Source of the DNA: Bacteroidota bacterium
GTDB taxonomy: Bacteria > Bacteroidota > Ignavibacteria > UBA10030
Direction: 5' to 3'
NCBI GenBank assembly: GCA_021813905.1
Contig: JAKAJH010000006.1
Location: 21,953 to 85,952 of the forward strand
DNA length: 64,000 bases
The notes beneath the pieces are model-generated. The model had not been told where the DNA came from and did no database searches. It was given only the letters and a program-made list of their open reading frames with translations. This document shows positions 10,047 to 18,524 of this stretch, piece after piece; the first letter of the stretch is position 1; each line of letters begins with the position of its first letter. The position numbers and the translations under genes were made by a program.

Positions 10047-10094
10047 ACTCACTCACCCACCCACGTACGCTCGTACTCTCGTACCCTCGTTCCC
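10047..10094 (-). repeat. Degenerate 8-bp period tandem array (6 units)
   Basis: + strand: actcactc acccaccc acgtacgc tcgtactc tcgtaccc tcgttccc; begins 2 nt after the ftsB-like stop codon. Confidence 0.8.
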
Positions 10095-10095
10095 T

Positions 10096-10479
10096 TCACT
10101 CCTGCTCTTTCTTGATCTTGTACACCGTCTCCCCCTCCCGGATCATGCCGTACTTCTCGCGGGCGATCTTCTCGACGGTCTTCTTGTCCCCCTGCAGGGC
10201 GTTGATCTGCGCCTGCAGTGCGCGAATCTGAACGCTGTCGGCGCGAACCTGCTCGATGAGCGCCTGGCGTTCACGCTCGAGCCGGATCCGGGCAAGTATC
10301 CCTTTGTTGTCGAAGAAGAAGTAGAGAAAGACGAGAGTCCCGACGGCAATGAGGAGTGCGCGCCGTTTGTTGCGGGAGGCAGCGCGACCGATCTGTTTCA
10401 AAAACCGTCGCGGCTGAAGATTTCGGTAGAATCGGTCTTCCATCGCATCCAACGTAACGGAAAAATGGCGGGAGTGCAA
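10096..10479 (-). CDS. Septum formation initiator family (FtsB/DivIC-like)
   Basis: One TM helix followed by coiled coil ERERQALIEQVRADSVQIRALQAQINALQGDKKTVEKIAREKYGMIREGE. Confidence 0.82.
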   Translation of the reverse strand: MHSRHFSVTLDAMEDRFYRNLQPRRFLKQIGRAASRNKRRALLIAVGTLVFLYFFFDNKGILARIRLERERQALIEQVRADSVQIRALQAQINALQGDKKTVEKIAREKYGMIREGETVYKIKKEQE

Positions 10480-10497
10480 TCAGCCGCCGGACACCGG

Positions 10498-11619
10498 TCA
10501 GCGGTACCATTCCTTCTTGGGCTCGTATCGGGTCTTGAGCGCCTTGCGCGCGGTGTGCCGCTCGATCGCGAGCGTGATCAGGCGGTCCAGCAGTGCCGGA
10601 TACGACAGGCCGGACGCCTGCCACAGTTTCGGGTACATGCTGATGGAGGTGAAGCCGGGGATCGTGTTGATCTCGTTCAGAAAGACGCGGTTGGTTGTCC
10701 GGGTGACGAGGAAATCGACGCGCGCCATGCCGCTCCCGTCGAGCGCGCGGAACGCCGCCACGGCCAGCCGCCGGATCGTCCGCACGGTCGTGCGCGGAAG
10801 CTTCGCCGGGATCACGGCGGTGGACTTGCCGTCGACGTACTTCGCGTCGTAGTCGTAGAACTCGTTGGAGGGGATGATTTCGCCGGGGAGGCTGGCTTCC
10901 GGCGCATCGTTGCCGAGCACGCTGCATTCGATCTCGCGTGCATTGCGAATGCCCTGCTCGATCAGGATTTTCCGGTCGAACCCGGCCGCCAAACGGATCG
11001 CGGCAATGAGTTCCGCGCGATCGTGGGCCTTGCTGATGCCAATGCTGGAGCCGGAGTTGGACGGCTTGACGAACATCGGATATCGGAGCGACCGCTCCAG
11101 TGCCCGGATCATACGCGCGGGCGATGCGTCGAACTCGGGGGCGAGAAACCAGATGCTGGGCGCCACCGGGAGCTTCGCATGCCGGAGCACGTCCTTCTGC
11201 ATTGCCTTGTCCATGCCGACGGCTGATCCGAGCACGCCGGCTCCGACATACGGAATGTCCGCCAGCTCAAGCAGTCCCTGCAGTGTACCGTCCTCGCCGA
11301 ACGTCCCGTGCACGGCGGGAAAGATCACATCCAACGCGGGACCCGCATGCGATGCGGCGTTGAGCTCGACGAGCGACTGCTTGCGGGGATCGGGCACGAC
11401 GAGTAGCTCCGGCTCACGCTCCACGGACCGCTTCTCCGTCAGCAGCCGCAATGCTTCCCCGGAACTGAGCCAGCGTCCGTCCGGCGTGATGCCGATCGGC
11501 ACAACGTCGTACCTGGATTTGTCCAGTGCCTCAATGATGGAGGCGGCGGAGACGAGCGAGACCTCGTGCTCGACCGACCGTCCTCCGAAAATGACTCCCA
11601 CGCGAAGCTTTCGTTCCAC
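10498..11619 (-). CDS. ddl: D-alanine--D-alanine ligase
   Basis: [38 protein letters not shown]...[21 protein letters not shown]. Confidence 0.95.
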   Translation of the reverse strand: MERKLRVGVIFGGRSVEHEVSLVSAASIIEALDKSRYDVVPIGITPDGRWLSSGEALRLLTEKRSVEREPELLVVPDPRKQSLVELNAASHAGPALDVIFPAVHGTFGEDGTLQGLLELADIPYVGAGVLGSAVGMDKAMQKDVLRHAKLPVAPSIWFLAPEFDASPARMIRALERSLRYPMFVKPSNSGSSIGISKAHDRAELIAAIRLAAGFDRKILIEQGIRNAREIECSVLGNDAPEASLPGEIIPSNEFYDYDAKYVDGKSTAVIPAKLPRTTVRTIRRLAVAAFRALDGSGMARVDFLVTRTTNRVFLNEINTIPGFTSISMYPKLWQASGLSYPALLDRLITLAIERHTARKALKTRYEPKKEWYR

Positions 11620-11645
11620 GGACTCTGATTCCTTTCGTGAATCCT

Positions 11646-12356
11646 TCAGGCGCCCGGCTCGGAGGGAAAGACCGCGTCCGGGTCGAGGCCCTCGCTCGGG
11701 CGACTGATGGCCCGGAGCCGCTCCAGCTCACCCGCGGTCAATCGGTGCACGCCGCCGAGTTGAGCGGCGACGCTGAGGATGTGCGCCGCATGTTCCACTT
11801 TCTCCATCCGCAAATACGCCTCCTCTAGCGTCCGTCCCACGGTCAGCACGCCGTGATTCGCGAGCAGGATGGCGTTGGCGCTGTCGATGAACGGTGCGAT
11901 GGATGCGCGCACCTCCGCCGTCGACGGCGTGGCGTAGAACGCCAGCGGCACACCGCCCAGACCGAGAATGACCTCCGGAAACACCGCGCCGGTCATCGGG
12001 ATTCGTGCCGCGGCGAATGCGGTGGCATGAACGGGATGCGCGTGCACCACCGCATGGATCTCCGGCCGTTGCTCATACACGAACAGATGCATGTCGAGCT
12101 CGGTGGATGGTTTCCGGTGTGGATCGAGCGGATGGCCGTCTCGGCGGACTTCGATCACGTCGGCAACGGTGACGCGGCGTTTGGGCATTGCGGAGGGCGT
12201 GATGAGGATGTTTCCCGACGGCAGGCGGGCGCTGACGTTTCCGTCCGTTGCGGCGACAAACCCGTGTTCGGCCAGCCGATGGCTGACGTCCACAAGCAGG
12301 TGCAGGATATCGTTTCGGTCGGACACGCGGGTTGCGGGGAAAGAGTGCTGAGCCAT
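11646..12356 (-). CDS. Class II aldolase/adducin family protein (L-fuculose-phosphate aldolase-like)
   Basis: Internal start MAQHSFPAT at 12356; [35 protein letters not shown]. Confidence 0.85.
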   Translation of the reverse strand: MAQHSFPATRVSDRNDILHLLVDVSHRLAEHGFVAATDGNVSARLPSGNILITPSAMPKRRVTVADVIEVRRDGHPLDPHRKPSTELDMHLFVYEQRPEIHAVVHAHPVHATAFAAARIPMTGAVFPEVILGLGGVPLAFYATPSTAEVRASIAPFIDSANAILLANHGVLTVGRTLEEAYLRMEKVEHAAHILSVAAQLGGVHRLTAGELERLRAISRPSEGLDPDAVFPSEPGA

Positions 12357-12432
12357 AATAGGGAAAAGAGGCGCCACTCGCAACGAAGCGGCAGGTGGAA
12401 GGGAGGGGAGTTTTGCGTATCTTGCGTCCGCT

Positions 12433-12792
12433 ATGTCGGCGACTGCGTTCATCTCCATCCTTCGTCTGGGCCGTTGCTCCGTGTTGCGGTTGACCGCCGC
12501 GGGGTTCTTCACGCTGTTCCTCGCATCGGCACCGATGGCCGGAACCGGTACGCGGGAGCCGCTCCGCCACGCCCAACTGATCCAGCCGCTGGTAGAGGAC
12601 TCCGGGACGATCATCATTCGCATTGTCAAGGAGGCAAGCGGTCGCATCCTCCTCTCGTTCCTCATCCTCTCGGTGGCGGCGTTGCTTCCGCTCAGGCACC
12701 GGATTGCGATGCGCTCGGCGGTCGTGCGGCCGTTGCTTACGCCCCTGCGTCTCGGCTTTCTCTCTACCCGCGTCACCTCGTCGTTCCTCTGA
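12433..12792 (+). CDS. Hypothetical membrane protein
   Basis: 119-aa ORF with two hydrophobic stretches in an otherwise empty region; only strand-compatible ORF here. Confidence 0.4.
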   Translation: MSATAFISILRLGRCSVLRLTAAGFFTLFLASAPMAGTGTREPLRHAQLIQPLVEDSGTIIIRIVKEASGRILLSFLILSVAALLPLRHRIAMRSAVVRPLLTPLRLGFLSTRVTSSFL

Positions 12793-12897
12793 CGGACGAT
12801 TTTCCAGCGATCACGCCGGGTCTGCGATTGGCGTTCGGGAACCTCCCCGGACGAATGACACCGGTACGTCCACCATTCGATCAAGGAACGTCCGTCC

Positions 12898-13020
12898 ATG
12901 GAAACCCCTGAACCCGGAAAAGAGGAGTATCAGTCGGGCACGCAGATCGTTGTCGGGATTGTTGTTGCCGTTGTCGGCTTTGCCGCGATCCTCATCGCGA
13001 TCAAGCTGTTGTTCTTCTGA
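12898..13020 (+). CDS. 40-aa single-TM small protein METPEPGKEEYQSGTQIVVGIVVAVVGFAAILIAIKLLFF
   Basis: ATG to TGA with a clear TM helix, upstream AAGGAA, followed by a strong hairpin terminator; below the ORF track size cutoff. Confidence 0.55.
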   Translation: METPEPGKEEYQSGTQIVVGIVVAVVGFAAILIAIKLLFF

Positions 13021-13044
13021 TCTCGTCGCAGCACAGAAAACACG

Positions 13045-13071
13045 AACGCCCTTCCACGGAAGGGCGTTTTT
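13045..13071. terminator. Rho-independent (probably bidirectional) terminator
   Basis: aacgcccttcc acg gaagggcgttttt: near-perfect stem plus T run between convergent ORFs. Confidence 0.85.
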
Positions 13072-13097
13072 GATGTTCGGGGGCTAAGTCTCCGCCG

Positions 13098-14984
13098 TCA
13101 GCGCTTCCGCTGCTCCGGCTGAAGCAACCCGGCGCCTTCGAGGATGCGCGGAACGATATCGTACTTGTGGAAGGGGGGCATGAGGTATGCGCCGGCGACC
13201 AGGCCTTTGATCTTCTCCAAAAAATCCACCGTGATCTCGATGCCGACCGCAGCCGCGGACGATCCGGCGTTCCGGAGCTGTTCGCGAATGCGCCCGGGAA
13301 TGCGCATGCCCGGGACCTCGTTGTGCAGGAATTCCGCATGCTTCGCGGAGCGCAGCGGCAGCAGTCCGACCATCAGCGGCACGCGCAGCGGCTCGATGCG
13401 GCGGAGAACTTCCTCCAGCGTGCGCAGCTCGTAGATCGGCTGCGTGTAGACGATGTGCGCCCCGGCGGCGACTTTCTTCTCGAGCTTCGCGATCTCGCCA
13501 TCCATGTTCGATGCCGTGGCGTTCAGCGCGCAGGCGATGCAGAATGCGGTCCGTTGCCCGATCGCATTGCCGAGCAGATCGCGGCCCTGATTCATCGCGG
13601 CGGCGGCCCGGATCAGTCCCACCGAATCCACATCGAACACGGATGTCGCCTGCGGATAATCACCGACCTTCGTCGGATCGCCGGTGACGAGAAGGATGTT
13701 CCGGATGCCGAGCGCGTGTGCGCCGAGCAGCTCCGCCTGCAGTCCGATCAGATTCCGGTCGCGCGTCGCGAGGTGCATCATCGCCTCAATGCCGCTGTGT
13801 CGCTGCACCAGGTGGGAAAGCGCGATCGGGCTCATGCGCAGGCGGGCGCGGGCACCGTCCGTGATGTTGACGGCGTCGATGTCGAACTTCTTCAGATACT
13901 GCGCGCCGTCCACGACGGTCGACATGTCCAGCCCGCGCGGGACATCCAGTTCAACGCTTGTCAGAAACTTCTTGCCGATGTTCCGCGCGAAGACGGACAA
14001 CTCGGCAGGGTGCTCCGGCGCGGTCGGCTCCGCGATCTCAATGATCGCCGGTGAGGGCACTTCCCGCTCTCGGCGGTCCGCGGCCGGTTCCGCCTCCGGA
14101 CGAGTGCCGGCCTGACGGTTGAATTCATCCAGGACGAGTCTCATCGCGCGGGTATGGGCAGGCGTGGATCCGCAGCAGGCACCGATAAGCGTGACGCCGG
14201 CCTGCAGCAGTTCGCCGGCATACTTGCTCAGGTACTCCGGCGTCGCGTGATAGATGGACCGTCCGTCAAGCAGCGTCGGGATGCCGGCCGCCGGCTGGGC
14301 GGAGAGCACCACGCCGTCCTTGTACATGCCGCGAATGATGCTGAACATCCGCTGCGGGCCGACGGTGCAGTTGGCGCCGACCACGTCCACCCCCTTGCCG
14401 ATCAGGTGCTCCACGACTTCGAGGGGGAAGCTGCCGGACAGAATGGTCCCGTCCTCGGGGAATGTCTTTTGTGCGACGATCGGGATCGACGTCAGTTCCT
14501 TTGCCGCGGCGATCGCTTCGTCCAGTTCCTGCAGGCTCACGAAGGTCTCGAGGATCAGCAGGTCGACGCCCGCGCTAACGAGTACGCGGATCTGTTCCCG
14601 GAACACCTCGCGTGCATCGGCATGTCGCAACTTGCCGACGGGCTCCAGCAGTTTTCCCGTCGGTCCCACGGCCCCGGCGACGTACGCCGCGTCTCCGGCC
14701 GCACGGCGGGCGATCTCCACGCCGGCACGGTTGATGGCTTCGACCTGGTCCTCGAGGTGAAATTCCGAAAGTCGGATGCGGTTGGCGGAGAAGGTGTTGG
14801 TCTCGATGATCTCCGCACCGGCCTCGATGTATTCCCGGTGAACGCGCTCGACGATGTCGGGATTCTTCAGGTTCTGCAGCTCATGCGGCGGTTCGGAGTA
14901 CTCGTACAGATCGAGCATCGTCCCCATCGCGCCGTCGCAAAGGATGGGACCCTGGGTCAGTCGTTGTCGGAAGTCGGGGTGCAT
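13098..14984 (-). CDS. Bifunctional homocysteine S-methyltransferase/methylenetetrahydrofolate reductase
   Basis: N-terminal DGAMGTMLD...ETNTFSANRIRL...GACCGSTPAHTRA; C-terminal MetF domain (LLVTGDPTKVGDYPQATSVFDVDS). Confidence 0.92.
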   Translation of the reverse strand: MHPDFRQRLTQGPILCDGAMGTMLDLYEYSEPPHELQNLKNPDIVERVHREYIEAGAEIIETNTFSANRIRLSEFHLEDQVEAINRAGVEIARRAAGDAAYVAGAVGPTGKLLEPVGKLRHADAREVFREQIRVLVSAGVDLLILETFVSLQELDEAIAAAKELTSIPIVAQKTFPEDGTILSGSFPLEVVEHLIGKGVDVVGANCTVGPQRMFSIIRGMYKDGVVLSAQPAAGIPTLLDGRSIYHATPEYLSKYAGELLQAGVTLIGACCGSTPAHTRAMRLVLDEFNRQAGTRPEAEPAADRREREVPSPAIIEIAEPTAPEHPAELSVFARNIGKKFLTSVELDVPRGLDMSTVVDGAQYLKKFDIDAVNITDGARARLRMSPIALSHLVQRHSGIEAMMHLATRDRNLIGLQAELLGAHALGIRNILLVTGDPTKVGDYPQATSVFDVDSVGLIRAAAAMNQGRDLLGNAIGQRTAFCIACALNATASNMDGEIAKLEKKVAAGAHIVYTQPIYELRTLEEVLRRIEPLRVPLMVGLLPLRSAKHAEFLHNEVPGMRIPGRIREQLRNAGSSAAAVGIEITVDFLEKIKGLVAGAYLMPPFHKYDIVPRILEGAGLLQPEQRKR

Positions 14985-14987
14985 GGT

Positions 14988-15320
14988 CTAGCGGGACGCG
15001 GTGGTGTCGTGCCGGAACACAGTGACGGAGTCGAGCCACGTGCGGGAGCCCTGGACATTCAGGATCGCCGCCAGTGAATCGCCGATGCGCAGCGTGGAGA
15101 TCACAGAACTGTCTTTGAGTTCGAACGCCATCGTCATGGCGTCCATGAATCCCGGCACCGCGCCGTGCGACAGCGTTACGCGGGCGGGGGAGAGATCGAT
15201 CCGCACCACTTCGCCGCGGATCGGAAAGGTGGACGGGGGCTGCGGCGCGTTCTTGGCGCAGGAAGCAATGCCCGTCGCGAGAAGCGCCACGGCCAACGTG
15301 AGAGTGCGGGACATGGTCAT
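14988..15320 (-). CDS. CusF-like copper-binding lipoprotein
   Basis: Lipobox-like TGIASC; HGAVPGFMDAMTMAFEL Met-rich CusF-type motif. Confidence 0.7.
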   Translation of the reverse strand: MTMSRTLTLAVALLATGIASCAKNAPQPPSTFPIRGEVVRIDLSPARVTLSHGAVPGFMDAMTMAFELKDSSVISTLRIGDSLAAILNVQGSRTWLDSVTVFRHDTTASR

Positions 15321-16585
15321 GCCAGATCCTCGAACGTCTCGCGCGGACGGATCAATCGCACCCGGTCGCCGTTGACGAGCACTTCCGCCGGTCGGGGACG
15401 TCCGTTATACTGCGATGCGAGCGCGAAGCCGTACGCGCCGGCGGTCAGCACTGCGAGAATGTCATTCGGCTTGACCTTCGGCATGACGCGATCGCGGGCA
15501 AAAAAATCTCCCGTCTCGCAGACGGGGCCGACGATATCCATCGGCAGGTGCTCATAGGTGTCAAGCACCGCCGGAACGATCTGATGATACGCCTGGTACA
15601 GGCTGGGGCGGATGAGATCGGTCATTGCGGCATCGACGATGGCGAACTTCTTCTCGCGATTCTCCTTCAGATACAGGACGCGGGTCAGCAGTGTACCCGC
15701 TTCGGCCACCAGTGCGCGGCCCGGTTCCACCCAGATCGTGCAGCCCGTGGACTGCAGGATGGGAAGGATCGAACGGAGCACATCCGCCGGATCTGTCATC
15801 GATTCCGCCGTGCCGTTCTCTTCCGGCAGCATCTCATGCCGGATGGCGTTGCGGTACGGCACCCCGATGCCGCCGCCGAAGTCGATGTGCGACAGATGAA
15901 TGCCCGCGTCGCGCAGTTGTCCCACGAGTTGCGCCACGAACTGGGCTGTGGCCGTGAACGGCTCCACCTTGGTGATCTGCGAGCCGATGTGCGTGTGGAT
16001 GCCGGTCACCTGAAGGCCCGGCAAACCCGCGGCAAAGCGGTACACCTCGAGCGCTTTGGAGGATTCGATCCCGAACTTGTTCGAGTGGAGTCCGGTCGTG
16101 ATGTACGGATGGCTTTCGGCGTCGATGTCGGGATTGATGCGAAGCGAGATGCGCGTGGAAGTGTTAAGCCGCAGCGCGATGCGGGAGATGGTCTGCAGCT
16201 CGCCCGTCGATTCGGCATTGAAAGCGAAGATTTTCTGCTGGAGCGCGTACTCGATCTCGTCTTCGCGCTTCCCTACGCCGGCAAAGACGATCCGCTCGGG
16301 CGGGAAGCCGGCCTTGAGCGCCTGGTGCAGTTCCCCGGCGGAGACGACATCCGCGCCGGCGCCTTCGTCGGCGAACAGCCGGAGGATCGTCGGATTGGCG
16401 TTGGCTTTGACGGCGTAGCAGACCAGATGCGGTTGCTCACCGAACGCGCCGTTGAGGCTCCGGTACCGGGTGAGGATGTCGTTCTTGCTGTAGACGTAGA
16501 GCGGCGTACCGTATTCCTCGGCCAGCTCCCGAACGGGTACATCCTCGCAGCACAGATCCTGGTCTTTGTAGGCGGTGTGGGTCAT
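15317..16585 (-). CDS. lysA: Diaminopimelate decarboxylase
   Basis: PLYVYSKNDI, YAVKANANPTILR, HIGSQI, DFGGGIGVPY, PVCETGDFFARDR; start MTHTAYKDQD at 16585. Confidence 0.93.
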   Translation of the reverse strand: MTHTAYKDQDLCCEDVPVRELAEEYGTPLYVYSKNDILTRYRSLNGAFGEQPHLVCYAVKANANPTILRLFADEGAGADVVSAGELHQALKAGFPPERIVFAGVGKREDEIEYALQQKIFAFNAESTGELQTISRIALRLNTSTRISLRINPDIDAESHPYITTGLHSNKFGIESSKALEVYRFAAGLPGLQVTGIHTHIGSQITKVEPFTATAQFVAQLVGQLRDAGIHLSHIDFGGGIGVPYRNAIRHEMLPEENGTAESMTDPADVLRSILPILQSTGCTIWVEPGRALVAEAGTLLTRVLYLKENREKKFAIVDAAMTDLIRPSLYQAYHQIVPAVLDTYEHLPMDIVGPVCETGDFFARDRVMPKVKPNDILAVLTAGAYGFALASQYNGRPRPAEVLVNGDRVRLIRPRETFEDLA

Positions 16586-16589
16586 GTCG

Positions 16590-17672
16590 TCAGTGCGTTT
16601 CCTGGTGCAATGGAGCGTGGGCAGAAGACGGCGCAAGTGCGTTCAGCACGGCGTCCGCAAGCCGTCCGGCGCCTGAGCGGAGCGCGTCCGCCGCCGGCAA
16701 ACCGGTCTCTGCTTCCGCAGAGTGGACGGCATCGGCGAGGGCGGCGTCGGTCAGTCCGATTGAGTTCAGTCCGATGGCGACAACCGGGGCGATGCGAAAG
16801 TGTCGCAGCACCTCCGTGTGCAGCCGGATCGCGTCCGTCAGTGTGATGAGCGGAGAGCCGTAATTGTCGACGGTGCGCGTCGGTTGATGGCAAAGGATCA
16901 GCGCGTCAGGCATGGAGCCGTGCAGAAGTCCGAGCGTCACGCCGGCATACGCCAGCTGCGTCAGCGCGCCCTGTCCCTCCACAAAGATGTATTCGTATCC
17001 TTCCGCCACCGACCGGTCGATCTCACGCTCGATGCAGCCCGAGATGTAGTCGCTGATGATCGAATCGACGGCGATTCCCCGTCCGCGCAGCAGCATGCCG
17101 GTCTGCCCCGTCGCGACGAAGTCGGCGTTCAGGCCGCGGCGGACGAATTCGCGCTGCAGCTCGAGTGACACCGTCATCTTGCCGATGTTCGAATCGGTGC
17201 CGACGGTGAGGATGACCTTCGCCCGGCGACTCTTCCAGCTGCCGACGGGGATGACCTCCGCCTCGGGCGGGATCTTCCGGTAGTCGGTGATAGTCACGCT
17301 GTGCGTACGGGCAAGCGCCGAAAATTCCGGATCATCCGACAGGATCGTATGCAGGCCGCTCAGGATGTGCAGGCCGTGCCCGAGCGCGAAACGGATGTCG
17401 TCGCGCCAGGCGTCGGGCAGCAAGCCGCCCGGAGGCGCGATGCCGATGAGTAAATCTGTCGGACGAAATATCATTCCGTCCGACACGGTACTTACAACCG
17501 GTACACCCCCGCCGTACCCGAGCACCTGCGCTGCTGTTTGACCCGCCTTCGTGCTGTCGACGATCGCGACGACCTCTTCGGGAAGATACCGCAACGCCGC
17601 ATTGGCTGTCTTGGATTTGAGCGGGCTGAAACGTCCTTCCGCGAGCGCGAGGATGCGTCGGGGCGTTGTCAT
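16590..17672 (-). CDS. DUF1611 domain-containing protein (DgcN-type P-loop family)
   Basis: ILALAEGRFSPLKSKTANAALRY; VGTDSNIGKMTVSLEL P-loop; start MTTPRRILAL at 17672 overlapping the upstream stop as ATGA. Confidence 0.8.
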   Translation of the reverse strand: MTTPRRILALAEGRFSPLKSKTANAALRYLPEEVVAIVDSTKAGQTAAQVLGYGGGVPVVSTVSDGMIFRPTDLLIGIAPPGGLLPDAWRDDIRFALGHGLHILSGLHTILSDDPEFSALARTHSVTITDYRKIPPEAEVIPVGSWKSRRAKVILTVGTDSNIGKMTVSLELQREFVRRGLNADFVATGQTGMLLRGRGIAVDSIISDYISGCIEREIDRSVAEGYEYIFVEGQGALTQLAYAGVTLGLLHGSMPDALILCHQPTRTVDNYGSPLITLTDAIRLHTEVLRHFRIAPVVAIGLNSIGLTDAALADAVHSAEAETGLPAADALRSGAGRLADAVLNALAPSSAHAPLHQETH

Positions 17673-18334
17673 AACAGCGTGTTCACCAGCCACGTATACG
17701 GCTCACGGATCGTGAGGACGACGGCATACATCGCGTCGCGCACCGGGGCGACCCGCATCAGCACCAGCACAATGAGAATGCCGAAGAATCCGATCTGGCG
17801 GTACCGCTCGCCCAGGTCGGCCGGGAGCAGCGATGCAAGCACGTGCGATCCGTCGAGCGGCGGAACGGGAATGAGATTGAACACCGCGAGAAAGATGTTG
17901 AGCGTGATGCCGGCCGCGAACATGCGCAGAAGAAACACGGCGATGTTCTGCGACAGGCCGTCGTTCATGTTTTCCATCGGACCGACCAGCCGGATCGTGA
18001 GCACATAAAAGAGCGCGCAGGCGAGCGCCACGACGAGATTCGACAGCGGACCGACCACGGAGACGAGTATGTCGTCCCTGCGCTGGTTGCGGAAGTACAT
18101 CGGATTGACCGGCACCGGCTTTGCCCAGGCGATGAACACCGCTCCGGCGGTCAGATACGACAGGAGCGGAATGGCGATCGAGCCGATCGGATCGATATGG
18201 GGGATGGGATTGAGCGTCAGTCGGCCCATGTCGCGGGCGGTCGGATCCCCGAGACGCAGTGCCATCCAGCCGTGGGCAACTTCGTGCACCACGACGGAAA
18301 AAAGGAGGACCGGCAGGACGTACAATGCATCCAC
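17669..18334 (-). CDS. Site-2 protease family (M50) membrane protein
   Basis: VVHEVAHGWMA (HExxH), LNPIPHIDPIGS, NLIPVPPLDGSHVL. Confidence 0.9.
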   Translation of the reverse strand: MDALYVLPVLLFSVVVHEVAHGWMALRLGDPTARDMGRLTLNPIPHIDPIGSIAIPLLSYLTAGAVFIAWAKPVPVNPMYFRNQRRDDILVSVVGPLSNLVVALACALFYVLTIRLVGPMENMNDGLSQNIAVFLLRMFAAGITLNIFLAVFNLIPVPPLDGSHVLASLLPADLGERYRQIGFFGILIVLVLMRVAPVRDAMYAVVLTIREPYTWLVNTLL

Positions 18335-18358
18335 GTTGAATTCCTTTCAGAAACGGGA

Positions 18359-18381
18359 CGTCCCGCTACGAAGGCGGGACG
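18359..18381. repeat. Perfect 8-bp inverted repeat, cgtcccgc-tacgaag-gcgggacg
   Basis: Intergenic stem-loop between the T9SS protein gene and the M50 gene. Confidence 0.7.
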
Positions 18382-18524
18382 GTCGCGTCGTGAATGTTAT
18401 GTACCAAAAAAACGGAAGGAATTCAACAAAACGTGGCCGGTACGCCCTCCCGCTCGCAGTACGCTGAAGCCCAACAGCACCGATTCAATCCTGGTTTCAA
18501 CGGGTTCAGCGCCCCGACTTCAAC

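Noticed and set aside
10047-10094. Octad arrays as CRISPR or simple microsatellites
   Set aside because: Units are 8 bp with no repeat/spacer architecture, and units are too divergent for a simple microsatellite.
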